Of a stretch of DNA of 64,000 nucleotides, positions 40,001 to 50,800 are shown in pieces. This DNA is from Monarcha castaneiventris obscurior (Eukaryota > Chordata > Aves > Passeriformes > Monarchidae). A program made the position numbers and the translations under genes. Below the pieces are notes generated by a model. It saw only the letters and a program-made list of their open reading frames with translations, searched no databases and had not been told where the DNA came from. Location: positions 7,998,001 to 8,062,000 of the forward strand of contig JAMPIT010000174.1 of NCBI GenBank assembly GCA_026261815.1. The letters run 5' to 3'. The first letter of the stretch is position 1. Each line of letters begins with the position of its first letter.

Positions 40001-43000
40001 AATTTTTATAGCAAGAATTATATAGTGAAGGAATTGAAATACAGGGATAAAGAATTACAGATGCAGTGTTATAGATAGACTCATTTGCTTCAGTTGTTGT
40101 GACAATTTGTATCAATATACCTTTGCTCAGAGAAGCTTGTCTAAAGACTGATTTACAGATCAGATTCACCTAACTCTCGTGTGTGCCTGCATCTAAACCA
40201 GTTTATAGCCCATGCAGAGCCAGTTGATGCAGTCATTGGAGTGTAGGGTGTGATTTGGCTCACACAAAAGTAGGTTCTACCTTGAGGCAGATGAATTGCA
40301 CCACAATTTATATTGATTACATTTCTACTGGCTATAATGGGAACTGAGGAAACTGGTTTGGCAGTCCGTAGCTGCTTTGCAGGAAGCTGATATTAGATAA
40401 AATAAATCCTTCCATAGAAGTTTAGGTTCAGAAAGACTAAAAATCTATTTTGTGATTCTTAACTGTGTCAGTCCAGAGGCTGTGGGGTTTTTTTAAATTA
40501 GAACAAATGAATCTTGTGAATGAGGAGAAGAAACCAACTTACCATTCTGTTAATTGCCCTGTTGCTGATAAAAGCAGAATTTGTTGAGTTTCTTTGAATG
40601 GTTGTCCTGGAACAATGCTTTTCCAGTTTAGTGACAAGTGAGAGATCTTCTTGGTGAAGCGATTTTTGCAGGAGTGAACATTTTCACATACCAGTCTGTC
40701 AGATCAAATGTGTTGGTGTGTTTCTTGTTGGAAATTAATCTTGTATGTCTGCTTCAGCTTCGGTCTAGGATTTGTTTTGTATCAGAGTTTATGGCTTACA
40801 GCTGAACATGCTTCATTTGTATAGCAACCAGAGAAGTCTGGAAATACTTTCTGCATTACAAAAAAAGGGAGAGGTATTGTTCAGTCTTCAAGTACATGCT
40901 AAAAAGGTTGAAAATTCAGTCATTTGAGGTTAAGGAGTTTCTTCTTTTTGTGCAGATGATTGAGTTCGGGTTAAGCTTTTACTCTTTAAAGAACGCTTGG
41001 GGTTCTCGTTCTTGTTATGACATTTTGTGATGTGAATAAACGGCTTGCAGTTGTGGGATGGTGAAAGACTTAGGCCAGGTAAACAGAGGGAACATGAAAC
41101 TGGCACTGCACATAAAAAGCACAAGCACATAGTGGCAACTGAGGAAAAGTCTTTTTGAGCAATGGATGTATTGCCTAGGTGGAAAGGTGATAGAGGACAT
41201 ACTTTATTTATTTGATGGCTATAAAACTTCTTTAGCAGGTTTTCTGACTCTGGAAGGTATCTTTGTTTTTGAGAGATGTTGAGTCCCTTGCATTTTTATA
41301 AATACTATCCTGTGTAGCATTCTGCCATATCTCCTTGCAGGAGATGTGTAAAATTCTATTTCTTTACCATGTTATGTTTGAAGGAATTTCTAAACCCTTG
41401 TTATTATTCCAAGAATTTATTCTCTTAGAATTAAATCTTCTGCTTTCTCTAGAGGGAAGCATTTCTTTTAGATAATTTGAAAGTTCCAAACAGTATTCTG
41501 TCTAAATAGAGAGCAAGAAATTTCTGAAGTAACTGTGTATGCTAAACAGAGCTTTAGAGATCGTGCCACACTAACTGCATTGGCTAGCTGCTTGGAGTGC
41601 ACTGATTTTAATTAGTCTGTTTGTTTGTTGACAGTAAAGAGTAGGCTTTACAGAACTGGCATGCATAGGCACAGAAGGGCAGGTGATTGTACAGTTCATA
41701 ACTTACACCACATGTGCATTCTGTCTGAGGATGCCATGCTAAAGTCTTGACTCTGTGTTTCCATGATTCTTCACACTGCTTGCTTTGTTAGCCAAGAGGT
41801 AGCTTTGGGGACACCTCCTGGATTTGAAAAGTTAAAACATGTATTTGAAGTACTTTCTGGTTTTGCTGAAGAAATGGGTGTTTGTGTTTTACTGATGACT
41901 TAATGCCACAGAGGTGCTGGTGATATATTTGATGTGTTCTTTCCCAGAAGCATTTTGAAACAAACTTTCCCTTGAAAATCCTCTTTAATCTTGGCTGTGC
42001 TGCTAGTAAGAATAAATCAATGTACACTACAAAAAAGGCAACTGGATGTCAAAGTAGAGAGAATTAAATACAAACTTAAAATAAAACAAGTATTTCCCTT
42101 GTAAGAACTTCTGCAAGTGTGGGTCATAAATCTCTGTAGTCCTAACTATGCTGCCCGAGTTGGAATGCTGCCCAGTTCTGCCTTATAAACTGTACATCTC
42201 CTTTTTGTAGAATTGGTTATTTTGAAAATGCTTAGCATTGAACAATCAGGACTTTGTGTTTCTTTGAATTCAAGTGAATGCAATGTTACTACATACAATA
42301 ATCTGTAATGCCTAAGAAGGCCATCCTTGTCAGCTGAGGTGTGAGGTATGTAGGGTTCAGAAGAGCTGTGTAGATGTGAAGTGGAGTAAACATGCTGTGT
42401 TCTCATAACACAGTTGTCTGTCGCTGGCTGGTTGCTCATTATACAGCAGCTCTTACCAGCCAAGAAGCTGACCTTGGGCTCAGCCATCTGAACTCTTTGT
42501 TTTAGTCAGCTAAAGCTGTGAGAGGCGTGTGAGCTCTGAGTCTTAGACTCAGCACCCTCTGTGTTGTCTCTGGAATACTCTGTCCAGTTTTGTCCTCCTT
42601 CTTTGGAAGAAATCTTTAAGCTCCCTACCAACACAAGCTACTCTGTGATTCTTTGAATGACATAAAACATAGCCTTTCCTCTTTATTCCTTAGATTGGGC
42701 AAGGTCATTAAATAAGACAAGCAAATGTATAAATCTGGTGACAGGAAAATTAGCATAAGATCCTGTTACAGCTCAAAAATGTTCCTATTTGTTGTGCAGT
42801 TTGAACAGTTGCCATGTTAAATTGATCTTTTTGTCTGTATCTTTTTCTTGATCAATAAGCATGTAGTCAGTGTTTTCCATAACATGTAAGTAGGCTGTAT
42901 GAAAGACTGCTGTGAATCACGGTGCCTTCCTAGAGGCCAAAAAGATGAGAATAACATCATTGTTTTGTTGCAGACCAGCAATCACCTCCTTGGGCCAAAG

Positions 43001-43084
43001 CCATTTCCCCTGGACAGATTGTTAGCAATATTATATAGTATTGTGGACAACAGAGTTGCTCCGACAGCAAATATATTTTCCCAG
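18892..43084 (+). CDS. ORC5: ORC5, origin recognition complex subunit 5 (12 coding exons; 3' end outside window)
   Basis: ORC5 is an AAA+ subunit of the nuclear six-protein origin recognition complex, which binds ATP and loads MCM helicases with CDC6 and CDT1. The joined exons give 394 continuous codons that align throughout with vertebrate ORC5. Walker A is GHTSSGKT (residues 50-57). The Walker B strand is LYIVLD (131-136) followed by R, not E, so hydrolysis is probably weak, as known for this subunit. Other diagnostic stretches are CRESQVS (23-29), [40 protein letters not shown] and [19 protein letters not shown]. Human ORC5 is 435 aa. The final ~52 residues (end of the winged-helix region) are absent here and should lie past position 64000. 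The N-terminus is about 13 residues longer than in human. Confidence 0.97.
18933..18944 (+). other. Three-codon upstream ORF in the ORC5 5'UTR
   Basis: ATG TTT AGG TGA lies 20 bases before the ORC5 start codon, within the spliced leader. Such a short uORF could modestly reduce initiation at ATG 18965, with reinitiation or leaky scanning. The sequence is certain; the effect is inferred. Confidence 0.5.
19076..20498 (+). other. ORC5: ORC5 intron between coding exons 1 and 2
   Basis: GT-AG intron with a long T tract before the acceptor (TTTTTCTCCCCTTAG). T/A-rich; no repeat or gene recognised. Confidence 0.9.
20499..20591 (+). CDS. ORC5: ORC5 coding exon 2 (Walker A)
   Basis: 93 bp, phase 0 at both ends, residues 38-68. 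It encodes [20 protein letters not shown], with the nucleotide-binding P-loop GHTSSGKT; human has GHTASGKT. The donor is CAG|GTAAGA. Confidence 0.96.
20592..22506 (+). other. ORC5: ORC5 intron between coding exons 2 and 3
   Basis: Noncoding. The less AT-rich part at about 21000-21600 holds no feature I can name. The acceptor is TTGTTCTCTTCAG. Confidence 0.85.
22507..22701 (+). CDS. ORC5: ORC5 coding exon 3
   Basis: 195 bp, phase 0 at both ends, residues 69-133. It begins [20 protein letters not shown] and ends DQTLYI, the first half of the Walker B strand. It contains [12 protein letters not shown], matching human [12 protein letters not shown]. The segment between ([17 protein letters not shown]) is the variable part. 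The donor is ATT|GTAAGT. Confidence 0.96.
22702..26294 (+). other. ORC5: ORC5 intron between coding exons 3 and 4
   Basis: 3.6 kb, AT-rich, GT-AG. Open frames such as 24172-24366 have no recognisable content. No clear transposon seen. Confidence 0.85.
26295..26369 (+). CDS. ORC5: ORC5 coding exon 4 (Walker B)
   Basis: 75 bp, phase 0 at both ends, residues 134-158: [20 protein letters not shown] followed by RLQEL. The Walker B aspartate is D136. The acceptor follows a T7 run (TTTTTTTAAAAG), a weaker tract than its neighbours. A 150-aa minus-strand open frame over this exon (26034-26486) is an antisense shadow. Confidence 0.95.
26370..28700 (+). other. ORC5: ORC5 intron between coding exons 4 and 5
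   Basis: 2.3 kb with a T13 run near 26574-26586. Several short open frames at 27091-27489 and 27851-28045 carry no recognisable domain. The acceptor is CTCTTCCTGTGTAG. Confidence 0.85.
28701..28812 (+). CDS. ORC5: ORC5 coding exon 5
   Basis: 112 bp, phase 0 in and 1 out, residues 159-196 (Gly196 split). It encodes [16 protein letters not shown] and YFPDYSIG, matching human VTVLFLSEIVWEKFRP. This is the sensor-1 strand region of the AAA+ fold. The donor is ATAG|GTAAAC. Confidence 0.96.
28813..29176 (+). other. ORC5: ORC5 intron between coding exons 5 and 6
   Basis: Short 364-bp intron. It contains a perfect 23-bp tandem duplication, listed separately. The acceptor is GTTTAAACAG. Confidence 0.9.
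29002..29047 (+). repeat. Perfect 23-bp tandem duplication
   Basis: Two identical adjacent 23-bp copies (29002-29024 and 29025-29047), starting TTTAATTCCATTACATTT and ending GCTGG. With no divergence between copies, the duplication is probably recent. Confidence 0.97.
29177..29307 (+). CDS. ORC5: ORC5 coding exon 6
   Basis: 131 bp, entering with two bases of Gly196 and leaving in phase 0; residues 197-239. It contains [20 protein letters not shown] and [10 protein letters not shown], near-identical to human ORC5. This is the helical lid region of the AAA+ module. The donor is CTG|GTGAGA. Confidence 0.96.
29428..29665 (-). mobile_element. CR1 LINE 3' fragment, minus strand
   Basis: Reading + it runs GGTTGGAAGGGACCTTAAAG, then CTGCCATGGGTAGGGGCACC, CTAGACCAGCCTGCTTAAAG, CTAGGGATGGGGCATTCACA and CTCACCACCTTCATAGTAAA. 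This is the complement of the CR1 3' end, and the tail-like GAGAATATAGGATG sits at the left. The copy is 5'-truncated, as is usual for CR1, and moderately diverged. The 71-aa open frame through it is not a gene. Confidence 0.93.
29890..29971 (+). repeat. Perfect 41-bp tandem duplication
   Basis: Copies 29890-29930 and 29931-29971 are identical. Each starts AACATTATCTTATCCAATTG and ends AACTATACTGT. Identity implies a recent event or an assembly artefact. Confidence 0.97.
31079..31127 (+). CDS. ORC5: ORC5 coding exon 7
   Basis: 49 bp, phase 0 in and 1 out, residues 240-256 (Ala256 split): [16 protein letters not shown], against human AVLNFPKYCEPVVKGE. The donor is GAAG|GTAAGG. Confidence 0.95.
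31128..31689 (+). other. ORC5: ORC5 intron between coding exons 7 and 8
   Basis: 562 bp. The open frame 31217-31411 has no recognisable content. No repeats named. The acceptor is CTTGGTGCAG. Confidence 0.88.
31690..31780 (+). CDS. ORC5: ORC5 coding exon 8
   Basis: 91 bp completing Ala256 and ending inside Ser286. It encodes [20 protein letters not shown] followed by QTVYLREIS, almost identical to human. The donor is CCAG|GTAATT. Confidence 0.96.
31781..33912 (+). other. ORC5: ORC5 intron between coding exons 8 and 9
   Basis: 2.1 kb, AT-rich, with a T run near 33711-33721. No transposon or gene recognised. The acceptor is TCTGTCTTTCAG. Confidence 0.85.
33913..33965 (+). CDS. ORC5: ORC5 coding exon 9
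   Basis: 53 bp, residues 287-304 (split Ser286 and Gly304 at the ends): [17 protein letters not shown]. Human has SQWEKLQKDDTDPGQLK, so HDGGE is the variable linker. The donor AAAG|GTATCA is weaker than its neighbours, so skipping is conceivable. Skipping would remove 53 bp and shift the frame. Confidence 0.94.
33966..36134 (+). other. ORC5: ORC5 intron between coding exons 9 and 10
   Basis: Noncoding, AT-rich. Contains the palindrome and inverted-repeat cluster at 34651-34700, listed separately. The acceptor is TTTATTTTATAG. Confidence 0.87.
34651..34700. repeat. 16-bp palindrome next to an 11-bp stem-loop
   Basis: TAGTCTATATAGACTA (34651-34666) is a perfect palindrome. It is followed by CTATAAAGACT (34671-34681) and its exact reverse complement AGTCTTTATAG (34690-34700) around an 8-base loop. 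All arms share the TAGTCT/AGACTA theme. Confidence 0.9.
36135..36247 (+). CDS. ORC5: ORC5 coding exon 10
   Basis: 113 bp completing Gly304, residues 305-341. It encodes [20 protein letters not shown] followed by [17 protein letters not shown], the most conserved ORC5 C-terminal block. The donor is AAG|GTAACA. Confidence 0.97.
36248..39619 (+). other. ORC5: ORC5 intron between coding exons 10 and 11
   Basis: 3.4 kb. A-rich run at 37200-37211. The open frames at 37256-37567 and 38217-38718 are not gene-like. The acceptor is TGTTTGCAG. Confidence 0.85.
39620..39667 (+). CDS. ORC5: ORC5 coding exon 11
   Basis: 48 bp, phase 0 at both ends, residues 342-357: [16 protein letters not shown]; human has HHGKIKKTNFLKKHEK. 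A very basic segment. Because the exon is a multiple of three, skipping it would keep the frame. The donor is AAG|GTATGT. Confidence 0.95.
39668..42973 (+). other. ORC5: ORC5 intron between coding exons 11 and 12
   Basis: 3.3 kb holding a likely internally deleted CR1 at about 42570-42656. Otherwise unremarkable AT-rich DNA. The acceptor is TTTTGTTGCAG. Confidence 0.87.
42570..42656 (+). mobile_element. Probable internally deleted CR1 remnant
   Basis: GGAATACTCTGTCCAGTTTT resembles the CR1 segment GGAGTACTGTGTCCAGTT. It is followed almost directly by a CR1-like 3' end (ATCTTTAAGCTCCCTACCAA and then ACTCTGTGATTCTTTG). The intervening ~200 bases of CR1 are missing, so this is a deleted, diverged copy. 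Confidence 0.5.
42974..43084 (+). CDS. ORC5: ORC5 coding exon 12 (last one in the window)
   Basis: 111 bp, phase 0 at both ends, residues 358-394. It encodes [20 protein letters not shown] followed by [17 protein letters not shown], matching human up to the ANIFSQ residue pattern. The donor is CAG|GTGAGT. If the intron were read through, the frame would continue 28 codons to TAA at 43169-43171. Confidence 0.96.
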
Positions 43085-46000
43085 GTGAGTGTGTTTTACT
43101 TTTCTAATTGCTTTTTAATGTCTGGAATTCACAAAGTTTTAAATGTTTTTTTAAGTCACCATTCTAATTAAATGTAATGAGGAAACAACCACAGCACAAC
43201 AGGTAATTTACACTGAAGACTCAGAGTGGTATTTATCTGTTTTACTAGCTGTGAATCCAATACTTGATCTGTGTAATGGTCTGAAATCTGCTAATAGCTA
43301 ACTTTTTCCCTCATCCTGGACTGTGGTCTGTGCTGATTAGTTCTTGGTTTCTCACTGAAGTCTGTAAGCCCATTTGCATTTCAGGTTAGGTGTGTAAATG
43401 TTCACTGTCCAACAGCCAAAATTAGTCACCTTGTAACACATGGTACAAAAATGTAGTGGTGAAGAAGAAGCAGAAGGAATAAGGTATTGACAGGTGAACA
43501 GTGTTTGCTGTGGTACACGTATGTACTGTTTTTCATTTGAACAAAATGTAAGTCTTGCAGAGAAAAGTATCCTGTTTCACTAGATGGCAGCATAGGTATA
43601 GAACTGAGTGGAATTTAATAAGTCTAGTATATTCTCTAGAGCTCTGGGTTTGTCAGTTTGTGTATTGACCAATTCAGTATAAATAAACATTATTTTCTAC
43701 TATCAACCTGATTCTTAGATATCATTTCCACCTTAGAAATTCTCAATTTCTTCCTGCTTCCCAGTTGTACGTAACTTTAATTTACTGAAATATTTTCCAC
43801 CTTTCCTTGTTAGATATCAAATTTAACCAAGTAATATTTCAGTTTACTGTCTGCATTAATGTAAAGTTCTTGGAACGCACATGTTTGTTTGTAGGATCTT
43901 AGCTTTGTATTCTTTTGTTTTTGGCTATCAAAAGCATTTTGGTATACACTAAATGTGAATGTATTATATAACAGTATTTTATAGTTATATTTTCAAAATT
44001 ACTATAGCTGCATATTGAACAGGCATTCCAGGTAAGAGAATGAATGTCATTATCCCAATGTTCAGTTAAGTAGTACTGAAAACGTAATTTGGCCATGGTA
44101 TAGACTTAGACTTGGACTGTAGATTTAGCTTAGACTAAATTACAGAATGAACAAGTTCAAAGAAATGCTTCATTCTAATTTAGAGTTTGCACTAGGTGGC
44201 AGTGTTATCAAAGAATAGTAATTCTTTATTTTCTGTATATCTGGAGATTAAGCTATAAAAATACTGTTTTTTATCTTAACTGGATTAGGGCAAAGAAGTT
44301 AAAATTATGTCTGTTTATACAACAATTAAATTTTATAAATTATTTAAGAATATTTTCAGTTATAAAGCATTTTTTACATTACATTTTAATTTAAAATGTT
44401 GAAATGTCCAGTGCAAAGTAGTATAAAATACAACAGAACTTAAAATAGGTTTGAAAAGTAGTTTAGCTAGGCATAATACTTGATTGCTTTTTTTTCTTGA
44501 ATATCTTAAAACAATTTGCATTTCACTGATTTTTGTAATTAGTTGTTCTGTAAATATATTTTTCAAACAAAGTAAATATTTAGGAGCTGGCGTATCCTTA
44601 GCAGTATTGATGCATTTTACTGTTAGATAATACAGTCTTTAATTTTCTTGTTTGTGTGTACAGCATGGAAATCATTATAAAATTGTACAGAAGTTTAAAA
44701 TATTTTAACTCAAATATTTGGCTTCTTAACTGATTCACGATAAATTTTTTGTGCTGTTTAATTTGTAAACTCAAAGGCTGTACATGAACCAAATGCATAT
44801 TAATTCTCTCCATGTACTGTCAGAAAATAGCATGCCTTAGCTTTAAAATTGATCAACAATCACAGTCAAGATTCAAGAAGGACTAGCAGCTGCTTTAAGA
44901 TCTGTCACTTGCTGATTTCGTGATATTTCTTATTGCTTCTTGTTTTTCTGTATAATTTCTATTCACATGAAAATGTTGGTTATTAGCTTTTCAAAAGTGA
45001 AACTTTTATGCTAATGAGCAGCAAAATTTTATTTTTTCTCTTAATGGTAGGTTTTATTGAAAATGTTTTGTTTTTCTAAATAGAATTTCAACTTAAAATT
45101 TGTATCTTAATCTTTTGCCTTTTAATATTCCTTAAAATGGTCTTATACTTTTTTTAAGCAAAATGTTAGCATGTTTGTTTTACAAGTGTGATCTTTGCAA
45201 CCAGTACAAAACTAAACAACTTCTGCTGTAACTTCTTGTTGTCATTAGGCTGCAGGAGAAAGAATTGGGCCCATTAGTTTTTGGTTTTCCTCACTAACGA
45301 GTACAAGAGAGTAGCACTGGGTGGGAACAAAAGTGCTTCTTTCTTCTGCAAATGAAAATTTTTTCAGTTACCCCCTTAAAAGTTGAAGTTTCTTTTGGGT
45401 TCGTGCTCTTTTTAATCAAACTTTTCATGCATCTAGTGAGGATCTTTTGAGAGAAAGTTAATGTAAGGTTTGGGGGTTTTAATTATAGCTTCTTGATCTC
45501 AGTACATGCATAAATTGTCTGTATTCATTTGAGAAATTTTCAGTGCTCATTTTTCTCCAGAGTATTCACTGTTTTTCTTACTGATTTGTCATGATACTTT
45601 TTTTAACACGTCGTGTATTAGTATAACAGGTCACTGAATTTGTTTAAATTTATTTGCTTATTTTTTAAACCAAGAGGTTGGAGGTTAGAGAACTATTGAT
45701 TTCTGCAGCCATTTGAGAGGATGAGATCTTAAAATGTTTTTCTTCAGATACAATTTTGTGTAATATTTTAACAGATTGAAGATGATATTTCCATCAGCAG
45801 TGGGCAGTGCATTCTGTGCTGGGACAGAACTTGCAGAGTTGATGGTCTCTTTGGATATATGGCTGAGCATGTGGCTGAAGTGTTTTGAAAGATAAAACAT
45901 GGTGAAAATAGAGAAAAGAGGCTAAGGCACTTTCACACAGTGCTAAAAACGGTGTGACTTTGGGGTGTGCAGTCTGCATCCTACAACAACAGAGAAGTCT

Positions 46001-47767
46001 TAGAGTTCTCTTACTTGGTACAGCAGGAACAACCAGGAGTATTATTTGTGTGCCCATATGGACCCACTGAATATAGTGCAGAATAGGAAATATTCATTGT
46101 GTCCAAGGGCAATTACAACTGAATGGAGGGATACAAAAAACTTTATAAAGGCTCCTGAAAGCAAAGGTTCCGAGAGTCTATTCAGTTCTGGTTTGTATAA
46201 GAATAGTATTTCCTTTTAGGCTTCCCACAGAAAATAGAAAGACAGAAGTACAAAATAATGCTGTTCATAAAATGTGCCTTAGTATAGGACACGAATTTAT
46301 GCACAAAGCATTGGGCAAGAATTATCAGCACCAGTTTAATTTAAATGAGGTCATTTTACGTTGAAGAGGACAAGGGCTGTTCTTATCACAATCAGTAAGC
46401 AAGTAAGTATTGTTATGGTTTACAAGCCAAAATTAACCAATGCTTTTTCCTCTGCCCAAATTATTCAGTAATTGCTTCTTCAAGTCAATTGAGTTCTCCT
46501 GATCATTTTTCATTTTTCTAGACGTTTTATCTTGCTTCTGCTTTCTTGTGAAATTGCTTTTCATAAAGAGGATTGATTAGATCTACTTGTAGTTTTGAGC
46601 TATGCTGTTATCTAAGGTAAAAGGGAATGAAGCCCTTTGCCTTGCATATTTTGCATTTTTCATTTCCGGTAATACATCCCTGAATATTTGGAAAAACATG
46701 TAGAGAGGTTTGATACCTTCTCAGAGTATATAACAGCTGAAAATTACCAAATAGGTAACTAATCAGTAACTTCAGTTCTTTTTGCGTTTTTACTCTCATG
46801 CATTAACTTTGGGTCATCCCAGGTTTGGTTTTAATGTTACTCATTATATTTGGCAAATATTTTCAGATAGTTGTATAGTTAACTTCTGACTATAGTGAAT
46901 TTGCAGTCAGAGATTTCTAGGAAGGCTGTTTATGAGCATATGGAGACACATCAGGTATCTTACACATCATATTCTGTATTTCATTTATGAGACATTTCTT
47001 ATTTCTTTGATACTGGGTCTAAGAAAAGCATTTGAATTTTCTTAGGAGTATCACAAAATCATAAAACTAATTTAGTTATTAATGTGTAAGAATTTGGAAT
47101 GAAGGTTAACGAACCTAAAATTTTTCAATCTGCCATAAATAGCATTGGAAATTGTCCACAGAGTAGGAACTTTTGAAGTTAGAATAAATGCAGATATGAG
47201 ATTTAGAGTAGTGTGTTAAGTGCCAATATGATATGGGTCTATTAGAAATAGATGTACATAACTGATGTAAACCACTGATGTATATAACATAGTTCCGGCT
47301 GGAGGGAGCCAGAGGAATGTAGCTTTCTGTAATTAAGGGAGGAAAAAATTGCCCTTTCTTGCAGTGTAAAAATTAAAGAGATTTGTTTTCTTTTTTCTTG
47401 CTTTTTTGTCTGCCTTATATGAACAGAATAAGGAATATATAATATTCAGTATGTAAACTATGTATGAGGCAATTTACGTGTGAGATTTCTTTGTCCCTGT
47501 TGTGTTGGAAGCATGCTTTATGACTTTCTTTTTCAGATGACAATTTGATGTTTAAACTGCCCTTTTCATGTAAATTGACAGCTATGGTAAAATTTCAGTT
47601 GCAAGATTGGAACAATGCCTGGTTTTGTTATCTACTTACTTGATTTGTGTTATGGCTTATATATGTCATAGCCTTTCTGGACACCAGATAGCCACATCCT
47701 GATTATAGTTCTAACTCTGTTACTGCATGATGTTAGATTCCCTTGATGTAGCAATTTGATAAAGAGG

Positions 47768-47812
47768 AATTTGATTCTATGATTCTACAGTTGTGTGATT
47801 TGATTCTATGAA
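47768..47812 (+). mobile_element. Possible CR1 3'-tail relic
   Basis: TTTGATTCTATGATTCTACA and a nearby second GATTCTATGAA match the octamer-type CR1 tail (ATTCTATG). No CR1 body is recognisable upstream, so this is weak. Confidence 0.25.
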
Positions 47813-50800
47813 TACTGTCAATTTAACAGGTTTTTTTCAAACAGAAAACACTCTTAATCGCTTCTACAAGCTCAGATTGTGTTAATGTTTAAAAATACAA
47901 AGTTTTTCATTCCACATTTGACAACTCTTGACAGAATAAGAATTACTTAATTTTGCTAGATCAGCTGTATTGTGTTCCAGCTTTCATTGCTGTTACAGGG
48001 ACTGCTCATAGGAACATTTTGCATCTGGCTTTAACACTATTGTTTAACACTGATAGAATACCCCCTATTTAAAAAAGTGAGCAGCTAGGTGAATTTCTGC
48101 AGAAAAAGGTCTGGTTTAAAATGTGTGTTGTTTTACACTGTTCCCTAAGAGGCCTTACGAAGTGGAGCAAAGATAAGTGGAGCCATTTTTATTTTACAGT
48201 ATGTAAGAAATAGAGAGCATGTTCTTGTACTGGTTATTTGTCAGTAAGCAGATAAATTTAAATTTTTTTTAAATAAGCAAAATGCTGGAAAAATGAAAGT
48301 TCCTGCTGATTCTGTTAAACCACTTTTCTTTGCTTCCCTGTTACTGTGAAATTCCCTCAGTGTTGTGCTTGTCCTTTTTTTGGATAAATGGATAGAGTCA
48401 GTGCTAAAATTTTACCTGAAATAATTAAGAAGTTCATAGCAGACATTAGCTACATAAGTGCGGGGGGAGACTTTGGAAGAATATATTTCTATCCTGTTCT
48501 CAAATGAACTTAGTATTTAGATCTTCATGACCAAAGTTTATATTGCAGTGAGATTTCTTGTCTTCTGGTTGAGTTTAAAAAATAAAAAAGTTTTTTATCT
48601 CATAGATCATATTGCAAACTGATTCAAGACATAATTGAAGCATATTATGCGTCTGATATTGGAGAGTGTCTTTGCTGTATACACCCATAGGCACTACTAA
48701 GATACCGTAGACTTGAATAGTTGAGTACAAAAATGTTGATATGTTTGAATAATTATTTTATATGTTGTTGAAAGGTGGAATTATTAAGTAGTGAATATTC
48801 AGAAGGGAGATGATTGTGAAAGTTGTGTTTCTCTTGGAGCTGATTGTGTATGTAGATTTTCTCAGATTTTGTTTCTGGAATATAAGCAAATATATTCTCA
48901 TGTATTTCCCTATTTTAATCACTTCTTGAGTTTTAAACTTAAATTACAAGAGAGGATGTCATCAGCCTCTGCTTCTGTCCTATTGATTTAACCTGAAAAT
49001 GACTGTTTGCATTTCACTGTCCTCTTGCTTCAGAGGAAGGTACATAAAATTGCACAGCTTAATCCATTCTGACCGCAGGAGTTGTCATCTCTGGAATGAT
49101 CCTGCTCTAATGCCATGCAGGGGGAAGCGTTTACTTTTACAAAAAATGATGAACTATGAAGGCCTTAATGAACTAAAAAGGCCTTAAAAGCTTATTTTTG
49201 ATTTTTTTTTTTTTTTCTTCTTGAGAACTATTTAGAATTATGGAATACTTCTCTGTCTGGTCAGTCAGAAGATCTTTAGAGCTCCCCAAAGACAGGAATG
49301 ATCAAATATGAACCATAGACTCTAGCCTTATCTCCTTCTCATTACTGGTCTAAATAAACTTCCCCTCTTCTTTCAGTGTGTAGTGAAGATACATAAGACA
49401 TATTTTGCCAGCACAGAATATTGGTTAGTCTTCTATAACGTCATATGTCTCACACAGCATTCATATATAATCTGTATATCCTTGCCTGTTTATTGTCCAA
49501 GTGGGTTTGTAGTACAGCCTTTTGATCCCATGACTTCATGGTTGCCCGTACCTAAAAGATTATTTTTGTATTGTTAGAACATCTTTTTTAGCAGCTGGCA
49601 ATTGGTAGCTGTGGGGGTTTTTTTAGACAATTTTATAGTATTACTGTTGTATTTGATCCTAGCTGGTTTTGATCCTATGTCCTTTTATAAGTATATGATG
49701 CATCTGACACACTTTATTTTCCTGGATCTGCCTGTTGGTTAGGAAGTGCATTAATCTATTGATTTCATTGTACTGAATTGTATTGATCTCAGTACTCTGT
49801 TGATTTTCTGTAGGTTTGGGAAGATGGTGATAAGAGGTAATAAATAACTCCCATTTTCTCATTTTCTGTTATTGGTTACTGGACTAATCTGGCAGAAATT
49901 CATGAGCTGAAATGGGAACTTAATGTGATGCACAGCATGGTGACATAGTTAGCACTTTAGCACCGACTATGGCAGCTTGAGAGAGCCTGCTGTTAAGCAA
50001 AAAGAAAGGAGAAAACATTACTTTTAACCAAATAGCTGACTCTATTTTTTTTTCAACTCTGAGCATAGCTGTGAATAAAAATAAAAGTTTTCTTACTTCA
50101 AGTAGTACTTTCTAATTAAAATTGTGAGGAGACTGACATGTGTGATTCCTTCTAATTTTAATTGACACAGAAAAGATCTTTTAGAAAAACTAGTAGTGTT
50201 TTGCCTATGTTATGTTGTTTGACCTAATTTGATCTTATTTTCATTTTTGGAGGTATATATAGCTTTACAATTTGGAGGTATAATACAGCTTTACAATTTC
50301 TTAGCATGCTTTCTTAATCAAATTCTATTCTATTCTGTATGAATTCTTTCTTTACACTAATTTAAAATAGAAAACTTACCTTATTTCTGTGAAGAGCTTA
50401 TAGTAATAGGCCCCATCTTGGCACTTAATCCAAGTCTTAAAAGCAGTGTATTGAAGACAAATTGTTGTGAATTACTGAAAACTAGTTTTATGGAAGAAAT
50501 TTTGGTTATGACAAGGGAACGACTGTCAAGAGGGAAGGGGGAGTGAGGACTTCGGATGAGATGAAGTTTATCGGGAAGATAAAGAGAATTCCTAAATATC
50601 TTATCTAGAACAGCTTACTAATTTCTAAACTTCCTTGCTTTTTGATCTTAGTTTTTTATTTGTGTAGCATGTTCCTAAGAATTTGCTGACCAGGAAGTAA
50701 CTGTTTAAGTCTTTGTGAAATTGATTTATTGTAAATTTATACTTTTCAATATATAATCAAATAGAAATTGTGATTGAGGTACATAGGTAAGTTTGCTATA

